A stretch of 64,000 bases of DNA, taken from positions 2,136,027-2,200,026 of the forward strand of contig NZ_JMEX01000008.1 in assembly GCF_000760735.1 (NCBI RefSeq). Reading direction: 5' to 3'. The DNA is from Rhodococcoides fascians A44A (GTDB taxonomy: Bacteria > Actinomycetota > Actinomycetes > Mycobacteriales > Mycobacteriaceae). This document shows positions 50,731 to 58,997 of the stretch, one piece after another. The position numbers were made by a program, and so were the translations under genes. The notes under the pieces are model-generated. The model was not told the DNA's origin and searched no databases. It saw only the letters and a program-made list of their open reading frames with translations. The first letter of the stretch is position 1. Each line of letters starts with the position of its first letter.

Positions 50731-51728
50731 GCTGCCAACTCCTCGCTCATGTCGAATTGGACCATGGCTTCGACGATCTGCTCGAAGTTCATGGTCGGCC
50801 CCCACCCCAGAATCTCGCGCGCCTTGGACGCGTCGCCGACCATTCTCGCCGAATCGGCCGGTCTCAGCATGTCGGGATCTCCGCGTACGTAGCTCTGCCA
50901 GTCCGTGATTCCGACGGTCGACAGCGCGGCGGCGACGAAGTCCGCGACGGAGTGAGCTCGACCCGTCGCCACGACGAAGTCGTCGCCCTTGCCGTATTCC
51001 GCCATCTTGACCAGGGCTGCCACGTAATCCGGCGCCCAACCCCAGTCGCGCTGTGCGGACGTGCTGCCGAGTTCGATGACGCTCTGCGTTCCTCGTGCGA
51101 TCGCTGCCGCTGCTTTGGTGATCTTGCGGGTGACGAACGTCTCCGGCCGACGCGGCGACTCGTGGTTGTACAGAATTGCGTTGGTGGCTTCCAGCCCGCG
51201 CGCGCGATAGACCTGGACCATGTTGTGACTGAGTGCTTTCGATGCGCCGTACGGTGAGGTGGGAGCGATCGGTGTTTCCTCGTTCTGCATCGCGATGCCC
51301 GAGCCTGCGAAGATCTCCGCGCTGGACGCATTGATCACCATCACACGCTTGCCCGACGCCTCCTGATGCGAGAAGCAGGCATCCAGGAGCGACGCTGCCG
51401 AGACACCGTTGACACGGGTGGTGAGCACAGGATCGTTCCACGACCTCCAAACCGAGGAGATGCCCGCCAGGTGGAAGACGTAGTCCGGGTCGACCGCACG
51501 TACGAGCGTCGAGGCCGCTCCCGGCTCACCGAGGTCGGTCGCGTGCATCGTGACATCGTCGACGACCTCCGTCGACCCTGGCTTGGCCACACCGTGTACG
51601 GCCCAGCCCATCTCGACGAGAGCCTCCGACAGGTAACTACCGTCCTGTCCCGCGACCCCAGTAACCAGAGCCGTCGGTGCCCCTGCCCTGGATCCTCCCT
51701 GCAGGCTTCTCTCCTGCCCTTCGGTCAC
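50727..51728 (-). CDS. GMD-like NAD-dependent dehydratase/reductase
   Basis: A 333-residue extended SDR. TALVTGVAGQDGSYLSEALV is the Rossmann start, INASSAEIFAGSG and SPYGASKALSHN give the Ser and Tyr-x-x-x-Lys, and LYNHESPRRPETFVTRKITK is the diagnostic GDP-mannose 4,6-dehydratase block. A second GMD lies just downstream. In GMD + GMD-like pairs, one is often the 4-reductase (RMD) giving GDP-D-rhamnose; that assignment is inference. It overlaps both neighbours by 4 bp. Confidence 0.85.
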   Translation of the reverse strand: MTEGQERSLQGGSRAGAPTALVTGVAGQDGSYLSEALVEMGWAVHGVAKPGSTEVVDDVTMHATDLGEPGAASTLVRAVDPDYVFHLAGISSVWRSWNDPVLTTRVNGVSAASLLDACFSHQEASGKRVMVINASSAEIFAGSGIAMQNEETPIAPTSPYGASKALSHNMVQVYRARGLEATNAILYNHESPRRPETFVTRKITKAAAAIARGTQSVIELGSTSAQRDWGWAPDYVAALVKMAEYGKGDDFVVATGRAHSVADFVAAALSTVGITDWQSYVRGDPDMLRPADSARMVGDASKAREILGWGPTMNFEQIVEAMVQFDMSEELAA

Positions 51729-52720
51729 GCGATCTTGATGGCGTGAGGCGACTGCTCCGCCAGGTCGTTCTGCACCATCATCTTCACGAGCTCTTCGAAC
51801 GTGACCTTGGGCTTCCAGCCGAGCTGTGCGTGCGCCTTGGTGGAATCGCCGACGAGGAGGTCGACCTCGGCGGGGCGGAAGAACCGCGGATCGATGCGGA
51901 CGTACTGTGACCAGTCCTTGATGTCCACGGCCGCGAACGCGTGATCGAGCAGTTCGCGGATCGAGTGGGTCTCGCCGGTGGAGATGACGTAGTCGTCGGC
52001 TTCGTCCTGCTGGAGCATCGCGTACATCGCTTCGACGTAGTCGCCGGCGAATCCCCAGTCTCGCTTGGCGTCGAGGTTGCCGAGTGCGATCTCGCTCTGC
52101 AAGCCCAGGGCGATCCTGGCGACGGACTGGGTGACCTTGCGGGTGACGAATTCGATGCCGCGACGCGGGGATTCGTGGTTGAACAGGATGCCGGAGCTCG
52201 CGTGCATACCGTAGGACTCACGGTAGTTGATGGTCATGTAGTGGCCGTAGACCTTGGCGACACCGTACGGCGACCGGGGCCACAGCAGGGTCTCCTCGCG
52301 CTGCGGAACCTCCTGGACCTTGCCGAACATCTCCGAGCTCGAGGCCTGGTAGAAGCGGACCTGCTTGCCTGCGACATCCTGGTAGAGGCGGGTGGATTCG
52401 AGCATGTTCAGCACTCCGCCGCCGGTGACATCGGTGGTCAGGCGTGCGTTCTCCCACGAGTACGCGACGAAGGAGACTGCGCCGAGGTTGTAGACCTCGT
52501 CCGGGTCGGCGACTGCGAAGGCACGCATCAGGCTGGAGAGGTCGAGCAGGTCACCGGTGAGGACCTCTACCTGAGGGAGGACTCGGTCCAGCATTGCTGC
52601 CTTCGGATTGTTCTGTCCGCGAAGCAATCCGAAAACTTTGTATCCCTTGCTCAGTAGCAGTTCGGCAAGGTAGAGGCCGTCTTGTCCGGTGATTCCTGTG
52701 ATCAATGCCCGCTTCGTCAT
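51725..52720 (-). CDS. gmd: GDP-mannose 4,6-dehydratase
   Basis: A 331-residue enzyme converting GDP-mannose to GDP-4-keto-6-deoxymannose. LITGITGQDGLYLAELLLSK, YQASSSEMFGKVQE, SPYGVAKVYGHYMTINYRES and ILFNHESPRRGIEFVTRKVT are closely matching family blocks, with the catalytic Tyr/Lys in YGVAK. It overlaps the GMD-like gene downstream and the GT4 gene upstream by 4 bp each. Supplies a 6-deoxyhexose donor for the exopolysaccharide. Confidence 0.93.
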   Translation of the reverse strand: MTKRALITGITGQDGLYLAELLLSKGYKVFGLLRGQNNPKAAMLDRVLPQVEVLTGDLLDLSSLMRAFAVADPDEVYNLGAVSFVAYSWENARLTTDVTGGGVLNMLESTRLYQDVAGKQVRFYQASSSEMFGKVQEVPQREETLLWPRSPYGVAKVYGHYMTINYRESYGMHASSGILFNHESPRRGIEFVTRKVTQSVARIALGLQSEIALGNLDAKRDWGFAGDYVEAMYAMLQQDEADDYVISTGETHSIRELLDHAFAAVDIKDWSQYVRIDPRFFRPAEVDLLVGDSTKAHAQLGWKPKVTFEELVKMMVQNDLAEQSPHAIKIA

Positions 52721-53859
52721 CGCGACAAAGTCCTCTCGATTGTGTGTTCGTGTATGTCGGTGACTGCCGAAATCAGTTCTGCCGCGAAGCGTTCCTCGCT
52801 GAACTGCTCCACGTGAGCCTGGATCTTGGGTGGCACCCAGGTCGTTGCTTCGAGTGCGTCTACTGCGGCTCGAATCGATTCGGGATCGGGCTGGTCGAAA
52901 TAGACTCCGGTGACACCTTCCTCGACGGTGTCGAGGAATCCGCCCCAGCGAAGAACGACGGACGGTTTGCCGTGGTAGCCGGCTTCGATGGGGGTGAGTC
53001 CGTAATCTTCATAGCTCGCGGCGACGACGGCGTTACAGCGGCGGTACAACCAGGTCATCTGGCCGGCGGACAGGTCGCTGAGCATGAGGACGTTGTCGGA
53101 CTTGATCTTTCGCAGTCGATCGGCCTCCGGTCCTCGGCCGACGACGACGAGCTTACGAGATCCGTCGGCGAATGCACCGATCACCTTGTCCACGTTCTTG
53201 TACGGAAGCAGACGCGAGATGCACAGGTAGAAAGAATCCTCGCCGAGCCAGGCTTGCGCGTCGGCGATCGGTTCCTCGGGTGCACTGTCGACGGTGAACG
53301 GCGCAGGGAGGACCGTGGAGGAGAACCCGTATGCATCGGTGATCCGCTTCTGCACGACGGTGGAGATGGCGAGATATCGGTCTGCCGACTTCGCTGCCCG
53401 TCTGTCCCAGCGTCGCAGCGGAGATGTGAGAACTTTCAACATGATTCGCTTCGCGAGGCTGCTCGACTCGCCCAGGTACATCTCGGCTTCGTAGAGCCAA
53501 CGTGCAGGTGAATAGCAGTAGACGAGTTTGCGACCGGGCGTCCTGAAGCCATGTGCCCACCCGCTGGTGCTGGTGAGCACGACGTCGGCGTCGATGGTGA
53601 TGGACTCCGACGCGAACGGTAGGAGCGGAAGGGCAGCGCGGTGGTTCTTGCGCAGGAATCCGATGTTGTTGAGCCGCGACGGTCGCACATCCAGGTCGGC
53701 GAACTCAGGGAACGTCGTCGACGGCTCGAACAGTGTGGTGTAGATGGGGCTGTCCGGAAAAGCGCGAGCCATGGCCAGTACTACTTTCTCGGCGCCGCCT
53801 CGCTGTGTCAGGTAGTCATGGGCGATCGCGACGCGAATCGTGGGCTCTGCCTCGGTCAT
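52717..53859 (-). CDS. GT4-type glycosyltransferase
   Basis: A 380-residue GT4 enzyme. VAIAHDYLTQRGGAEKVVLA starts the acceptor domain, YCYSPARWLYEAEMYL is typical of WbaZ/mannosyl-type GT4s, RLLPYKNVDKVIGAFADG opens the donor domain and EDYGLTPIEAGYHGKPSVV is the E-x7-E motif. ATG 53859 follows GGGAAGGAACG. It is the first gene of the 46-54 kb minus-strand operon. By resemblance it may transfer a mannose or deoxy-mannose residue. Confidence 0.87.
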   Translation of the reverse strand: MTEAEPTIRVAIAHDYLTQRGGAEKVVLAMARAFPDSPIYTTLFEPSTTFPEFADLDVRPSRLNNIGFLRKNHRAALPLLPFASESITIDADVVLTSTSGWAHGFRTPGRKLVYCYSPARWLYEAEMYLGESSSLAKRIMLKVLTSPLRRWDRRAAKSADRYLAISTVVQKRITDAYGFSSTVLPAPFTVDSAPEEPIADAQAWLGEDSFYLCISRLLPYKNVDKVIGAFADGSRKLVVVGRGPEADRLRKIKSDNVLMLSDLSAGQMTWLYRRCNAVVAASYEDYGLTPIEAGYHGKPSVVLRWGGFLDTVEEGVTGVYFDQPDPESIRAAVDALEATTWVPPKIQAHVEQFSEERFAAELISAVTDIHEHTIERTLSR

Positions 53860-54441
53860 TCGCGTTCCTTCCCGGTATCCGCGAAATGGGCGGAGCAATG
53901 CCGTGGAGCGATTGTTGCTAATTGCATCTTCAACCCGTCGTGTCGAGCCGTGCACAAAACAGTGGTCGAGCCCCCAGAAGAACGTGAATCAGTCAGCGGT
54001 GCTTGAACTTTGCAGTGCTGGTTAATCCAGAAACGCCACACCAACATTGGTGCGGCGATCCTTCGTGCATCCCCCGACTGGGATGGAACAGTAGTCGACG
54101 GAAGAAATTCCGTGTCATTCGTTCGCTCTATAAGTATCCGTTAAGTGCCGTAATTGGTAGCGCTAAGTGAGGTGGTTCACAGTGCGAATTCGGGACAACG
54201 CATGTATGGATACTCGTCATTCGTCCAGATTTAACATCGGCGAAATATTTGCTCCGAGCGGGCCGGTTCACGGTGCTTTACACGGGCGATGTGAATGGAA
54301 ACCGACCGGCATCGATGGAATTTCATGTCCGAAGACGAATGGGTGGGCAGCCCGATGAAAAGCGTATCGAGTATCAGTCCTTCGGTCGAGTATTAAGATG
54401 GAGAAACATTCACTGAGAATGTTTTCTTGAAGCGATGGAAA
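53860..54441. other. 582-bp regulatory intergenic region
   Basis: An unusually long, lower-GC gap between two minus-strand genes. It should contain the promoter of the GT4-gmd operon. It also has AAACATTC/GAATGTTT (54404-54411 / 54417-54424), a terminator-like stem for the glycosidase gene. Open frames here are short and without coding character. Confidence 0.6.
54404..54424 (-). terminator. Candidate terminator after the glycosidase gene
   Basis: AAACATTC, 5-nt loop, GAATGTTT: a perfect 8-bp AT-rich stem 18 bp beyond the minus-strand stop. Confidence 0.4.
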
Positions 54442-55959
54442 TCAGCGGGTGACTGTTGTTCCCGAGCCGGGAATCCAGGTGATGTTGCCGTACTGGAAGT
54501 TCACGCGAACGCCCCCGCCGGGGAGTGGTGTTTCGTCGGAGGTGGCAGGGCCGAGCGTGGGATCCCAGGCGGCGACGATGCCGCCGCCGATGAGCCTTGT
54601 TCCACCGAGCTGCGTCGAGAAGACGCGGAGCCCGAAGGGGCTGTCGAAGTCCTGGTAGGTGCCGTTGAAGCCGGTGGTGGGGAGAAATCCGCTGTAGCGC
54701 ACGGCGTCGGCGACGGCTCTCGGGGAGGTGACGAATCCGCCGGGCATCTCGAAGACGACGGCGTTCTGACGTATCTGTGCCCAGGTGTCGCGGACGAGGA
54801 ACACCGGTGAGAGGGCGGCGCCCGACGAGGCGGGGACGCTCTGGAAGCGGGTGTGTTCGGCCGACGTCGGGAAGCCGCTCATGATCTGCGACATCACGGC
54901 CCACAGAGCCGGCTTGCCGCTCCAATCGGTACGCAGGAGGCCGAACGTCATTTCCGGGTCACTGCTGCCCGTCTGCTGGTCGCGGAGCTGGTACAGGTGA
55001 ATCGGCCCTGCGTAGGGCAGCTCTCGCCACTTCGTGATGAAGTTCGTGATCATGTCGCTCTGGGCGGTCTCCGACGCGTACGCCGTCGGGACGCCGTACT
55101 CGGTGGCCCAGATCTTCTTGTTGCCGTCGCCGTTCGCGACCATGGCCGCGTGGATGTCCATGGCCTGACGGGCAGGTGAGTGGTCGACGTACACGCCGTC
55201 GCCGAACTTCAACGAGTACTGGTACGGGTGGTAGGAGAAGGCGTCGAAGTAGCCGGCCGCGCCCGCCGTGTACATCTGGTTCACGAATCCGACGGGGTTG
55301 ACCATCCCCGGCCCGTCCTCGACCGCTCCCAGCACACCGCCGATGACTGTCGCCGACGCGTCGGCCGCCTTGATCGCCGGGTAGGCGGCTTTGAGGAGTT
55401 GGGTGTAGCCGGCGGCGTCGGGTGACGGTCCGTAGAACATGGCCCCGTTGGGCTCGTTCCAGATCTCGTAGGCACTGATCTTTCCGGCGTATCGCGCGGC
55501 GACCTTACCGGCGAACTGCCCGAACGTCGCAGGTGACGCCGGTCGGGTGTTGAGCGGCTGACCAGCGGGTGAGGTTGCCCACGGCGGTGTGTAGGCGATG
55601 ATTCCGAGGATCGAGATACCGCGTGCGTGGACGGCGTTCACGACGCGATCGACGGAGGACCAGTCCAGCTGATTTCGGGTGTACTCGACGTTGAACCAGG
55701 GGATGGACAGTCGAATCGAGCTGATTCCGGCTGCGGAGAGCATGGACAAGGTGGTGTTCAGTTCGGCATCGGACGACCAGAGAAGCGCGCCGCTGTCGGA
55801 GACCCCGAGTGGAGGCTGCGTTGTCTGCGCGTGCGCGAGACCAGGCCCGACGGATCCATCGGACGACGCGATCAGCGACGGTCCACTCCACGTCAGAGCG
55901 GCAGTGACCAGAACGACGGTCGCGGCAGAAATCAGCGAGCCGATTCGAGTCCTTTTCAT
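54442..55959 (-). CDS. Secreted GH39-like glycosidase with C-terminal LGFP-like domain (copy 2)
   Basis: A 505-residue secreted enzyme. The signal peptide runs to about residue 45. The TIM barrel has acid/base Glu169 in YEIWNEPNGAMF and nucleophile Glu287 in KKIWATEYGVPT. The last about 130 residues (GGFVTSPRAVADAVRYSGFL; GGVRVNFQYGNITWIPGSG) look like LGFP-type repeats that bind the mycolate/arabinogalactan envelope. So it may be held in the cell wall. Paralogue of 45638-46666. Likely trims the exopolysaccharide made by this locus. Confidence 0.83.
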   Translation of the reverse strand: MKRTRIGSLISAATVVLVTAALTWSGPSLIASSDGSVGPGLAHAQTTQPPLGVSDSGALLWSSDAELNTTLSMLSAAGISSIRLSIPWFNVEYTRNQLDWSSVDRVVNAVHARGISILGIIAYTPPWATSPAGQPLNTRPASPATFGQFAGKVAARYAGKISAYEIWNEPNGAMFYGPSPDAAGYTQLLKAAYPAIKAADASATVIGGVLGAVEDGPGMVNPVGFVNQMYTAGAAGYFDAFSYHPYQYSLKFGDGVYVDHSPARQAMDIHAAMVANGDGNKKIWATEYGVPTAYASETAQSDMITNFITKWRELPYAGPIHLYQLRDQQTGSSDPEMTFGLLRTDWSGKPALWAVMSQIMSGFPTSAEHTRFQSVPASSGAALSPVFLVRDTWAQIRQNAVVFEMPGGFVTSPRAVADAVRYSGFLPTTGFNGTYQDFDSPFGLRVFSTQLGGTRLIGGGIVAAWDPTLGPATSDETPLPGGGVRVNFQYGNITWIPGSGTTVTR

Positions 55960-56086
55960 GATGGTGAATCTCTCCGCAAGGGGCTCGTCGGAGGGGAGTC
56001 GCGAGCCGATTGTGGGAAATCATTACACCCGACAGGGAGTTTTGTACAAACGAAAACAATCATGCTTGACGGGACGAAACTGCTGG

Positions 56087-57526
56087 TCAAGCTGTCTTTG
56101 CTGTATCCAGTCTCGGAGATGAGAATGCGGGTGATTCCCCGTCGTCGGGCAGGTTATCCGTTGCCTTTTCGCGCGCCAGGACGAGAAAAACGATCAGTAC
56201 GGAAAATGCCATCGTCGTGGCCGGAATGGTGACGACGGGGAAATCCAACTGCAGCGCGACGACGGAGAATCCGATGAATCCGCCGCCGATGAATCCATGT
56301 TCCCAGTTGCGCGATCGCAGGCAGCGGTAACCCAGGTACGCCCCGACGACGATGATGGCCAGGAATGCGAGTCCGGTGAAGATTCCGCCGCGGTAGACCG
56401 ACAGCAGGGGAGCATTCGCGACGTAGTTGACGTCGAACGCGGTGCCGGGATCCTTGAATTCCTCGCGCCCCCAGCCGAGCCCGAAGAGCCAGTGTCCTGC
56501 CATGTGACCTGGGAAATCGACGAGCGCGTCACCGCGAGCCGAGGACCCGGCGTCGCCGCTGCCGAAGGACGAGAACACGCGGTTCCGGACGGTGGGAACG
56601 GCAAGGGCGCCGACGGACGCCAGGGCGAAACCGCCGATGATAACCACGCGTTCCCGGGTGCGCAGGTTCTGGAACAACAGCATCAGAAGCACGCCGAAGA
56701 CCACGGAGAAGAGCGCCGCACGGGACAGCGTCAGCACGATCGACCCGAAGAGCAGCAGTGACAGGGCGATCCGTAGACGCCCGCGGATGAGCAGAACGCA
56801 CAGCATGAGGGCCACGAACAGGCCGATACCCGCGGCGTTCGGGTCGATGTAGGTACCGGCGAGTCGGATCGTGGCGGCGCCGTCGGTGTAGACGAAGCGG
56901 GTGCTTTCCTCCTCGGTGCCGTATCCGAACGGCGACAGATACCGAATCAATCTGCCCGACGGGTCGGCGACGAGGATGACGAGTGCGAACGCGGCCGCTG
57001 CCGACGCGGAATAGACGTAGATCCGCCCGAACAGTTCCAATTCTTCGCGAGGGAGTCGGAGAAGTGACACCGCAACTAGTGTCGAAACGAGCCATTTACC
57101 GAATTCTGCATAATCCACTGTCGTGCCGGCCGTAGCGAAGACGGAAATCGCCGAAGTGACGATCAAGGCGATGACGGCCATTTCACCGACTGTGACGCGA
57201 GTCACGGCTGTGCGGTGAATCACCGACGCGAGGATGACTGCTGCACCCAAGGTGAACACCAGGGGAGCGTGCACCCCCGGAACGTAACCGAATGGCAATG
57301 CGCCCAACGAAAATGCAAGAGCACGAGTCAAATAGAGTGGGTGGCGCAGGCCGATGTAGGCTCCAACGGTCAGTCCGACGAGTGCGAACGCGCCCAGTTT
57401 TCCGGGTGTTCCGCCGAGAATCATCAACAATGTAACGATTATCGGGACGACGACGATGACCGCCGCGTCGACTCGTTTCGAGATGCTCATGGGCACTGAT
57501 GTTGTCACGCTTTCACACCTCTGCAA
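56087..57526 (-). CDS. Wzy-like O-antigen polymerase/ligase family protein
   Basis: A 479-residue membrane protein with about 11-12 segments. A long extracytoplasmic loop near residues 310-375 contains SSFGSGDAGSSARGDALVDF and GHWLFGLGWGREEFKDPG, typical of the Wzy_C/O-antigen ligase loop. It would polymerise lipid-linked repeat units. It diverges from the Wzz-kinase gene across 74 bp (57527-57600), a shared promoter region. Start codon candidates are 57526, GTG 57508 and ATG 57490. Confidence 0.83.
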   Translation of the reverse strand: MQRCESVTTSVPMSISKRVDAAVIVVVPIIVTLLMILGGTPGKLGAFALVGLTVGAYIGLRHPLYLTRALAFSLGALPFGYVPGVHAPLVFTLGAAVILASVIHRTAVTRVTVGEMAVIALIVTSAISVFATAGTTVDYAEFGKWLVSTLVAVSLLRLPREELELFGRIYVYSASAAAAFALVILVADPSGRLIRYLSPFGYGTEEESTRFVYTDGAATIRLAGTYIDPNAAGIGLFVALMLCVLLIRGRLRIALSLLLFGSIVLTLSRAALFSVVFGVLLMLLFQNLRTRERVVIIGGFALASVGALAVPTVRNRVFSSFGSGDAGSSARGDALVDFPGHMAGHWLFGLGWGREEFKDPGTAFDVNYVANAPLLSVYRGGIFTGLAFLAIIVVGAYLGYRCLRSRNWEHGFIGGGFIGFSVVALQLDFPVVTIPATTMAFSVLIVFLVLAREKATDNLPDDGESPAFSSPRLDTAKTA

Positions 57527-57600
57527 CTGCTAAGTGATGCCGAATCGATGACGGCACTTTATTCTCATCGGCGAACCAGGATTTTTCGATTGGAGCATTC
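57527..57600. promoter_or_regulatory. Divergent promoter region of the exopolysaccharide locus
   Basis: The only divergent junction of the locus: 74 bp between the Wzy-like and Wzz-kinase starts, AT-richer than its surroundings (ACTTTATTCTCATC at 57558-57571). Promoters for both arms are expected here. TTGGAG before 57601 is the ribosome site of the plus arm. Confidence 0.5.
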
Positions 57601-58995
57601 GTGGAGATTCGAGAGTACGGACGGATTCTCCGTGCGGGTTGGTGGATCGTCGCGGTGGTGACGGTGCTCGGCATCGTCGGGGGGTGGGCCTACTCGTTCT
57701 TCTCGACGCCTCAGTATCAGGCATGCGCTCGGTTGTTCGTGACCACCGAAGGTGGCAGTTCCGTGGGTGAGGCCTATCAGAACAACCTGTTCTCGCAGGA
57801 ACGCGTCACGTCCTACGCGGGGCTGGCCACCAGTACTCAGGTGGCACAGCGGGCTGTCGATCAGCTTCAATTGCCGTTGTCCGCGAACGACTTGCGTGCC
57901 AAGATCACCGCAACACCGATCGAGAGCACGGTTCTGCTCGACCTGTGCGGCACCGATTCCGATCCCGACGTCGCACGAGCGCTGACCAATGCGGTCGCCG
58001 GACAGCTGACGCAGTTGGTTCAGGAACTCGAGACGTCGCAGCGGGGCGGTAGCCCGGCTGCCGGAGCAACCATCGTGGATCAGGCCGACGTGCCGACGTC
58101 TCCGCTCGGCGCGGGCCTGGTGACTCTTCTCGGGCTGGGCGCGGTGGCAGGTCTTGCTCTCGGTGTCGTGATCGCTCTCGCTCGCGGGCTCGTCGACCGT
58201 TCGATTCGTGACCGCCCCAAGGCAGAGGAGATCTCCGGCAACGCAGTCCTGGGCGGGCTCCCGATCGACGCCGAGCGGCCGAAGACTCCGGTGGCGTCGT
58301 TTTCCAAGATGGGTGAGCCGCTCCGCACCTTGCGGACCAACATTCGCTTCCTCGGCGGCGGATCACCGCCGCGAGTGCTCACCGTCACCAGCGCCGAGCC
58401 GGGTGAAGGCCGCACCTCCACGGCCATCGACCTGGCAGCCGTCCTCGCCGAGGCCGGTCACAAGGTTCTGCTCGTCGACGGTGACATCAGAACGGCCGCC
58501 TTGGCCGAGCGTTTGGACATCACGCAGGAGCACGGACTCAGCACGGTTCTGTCCGGTGAACACCGACTGGGCGACGCGGTTCAGCCCGACGTCATCGACG
58601 GGGTCGACGTTCTGCCCGCCGGTCCCGTGCCGCCGAACCCGAGTGAGCTCCTCGGTTCCGATCGCGCTCAGATCCTGCTGGAAGCAGTGCGCGGCGACTA
58701 CCGCTACGTCGTCGTCGACACACCGCCACTCCTGTCGGTCTCCGACGGAGCAATCCTCACCGCTCTCGCCGACGGCAGTCTCGTGCTCGCCCGTGTCGGC
58801 AGCACCACGCGGGATCAACTGCGCAAGGCGATCAAGACTCTGGGCGGAGTCGGCGGGAAGGTTCTGGGTGTCGTCACGACGTTCGAACCCCATCGTCGCC
58901 GACGGACCAAGCCGGGTTCTGCTGGGCCGGTGGCGAAGCCGAAGATCGAGGTCGAGGGGCGAGAGTCCTCGGCGGCCACAGTCGGTAGAGGCTAA
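57601..58995 (+). CDS. Wzz-like chain-length protein fused to a BY-kinase-type domain with altered Walker A
   Basis: A 464-residue protein. Two membrane segments (14-34, 167-196) flank a Wzz domain. The cytoplasmic part resembles bacterial tyrosine autokinases: SAEPGEGRTSTAIDLA (Walker A, 264-279), VLLVDGDIR (Walker A-prime, 289-297) and YVVVDTPPLL (Walker B, 369-378). The canonical Walker A Lys is Arg271 (codon CGC). The tail after residue 380 has no Tyr, so the usual autophosphorylated cluster is missing. It may bind nucleotide without kinase activity, and may control chain length structurally. GTG 57601 starts the plus arm. Confidence 0.87.
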   Translation: MEIREYGRILRAGWWIVAVVTVLGIVGGWAYSFFSTPQYQACARLFVTTEGGSSVGEAYQNNLFSQERVTSYAGLATSTQVAQRAVDQLQLPLSANDLRAKITATPIESTVLLDLCGTDSDPDVARALTNAVAGQLTQLVQELETSQRGGSPAAGATIVDQADVPTSPLGAGLVTLLGLGAVAGLALGVVIALARGLVDRSIRDRPKAEEISGNAVLGGLPIDAERPKTPVASFSKMGEPLRTLRTNIRFLGGGSPPRVLTVTSAEPGEGRTSTAIDLAAVLAEAGHKVLLVDGDIRTAALAERLDITQEHGLSTVLSGEHRLGDAVQPDVIDGVDVLPAGPVPPNPSELLGSDRAQILLEAVRGDYRYVVVDTPPLLSVSDGAILTALADGSLVLARVGSTTRDQLRKAIKTLGGVGGKVLGVVTTFEPHRRRRTKPGSAGPVAKPKIEVEGRESSAATVGRG

Positions 58996-58997
58996 GG

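Noticed and set aside
53860..54441. Short frames in the 582-bp gap before the GT4-gmd operon
   Set aside because: Under 125 codons, no ribosome site, composition unlike nearby genes; better read as regulatory DNA.
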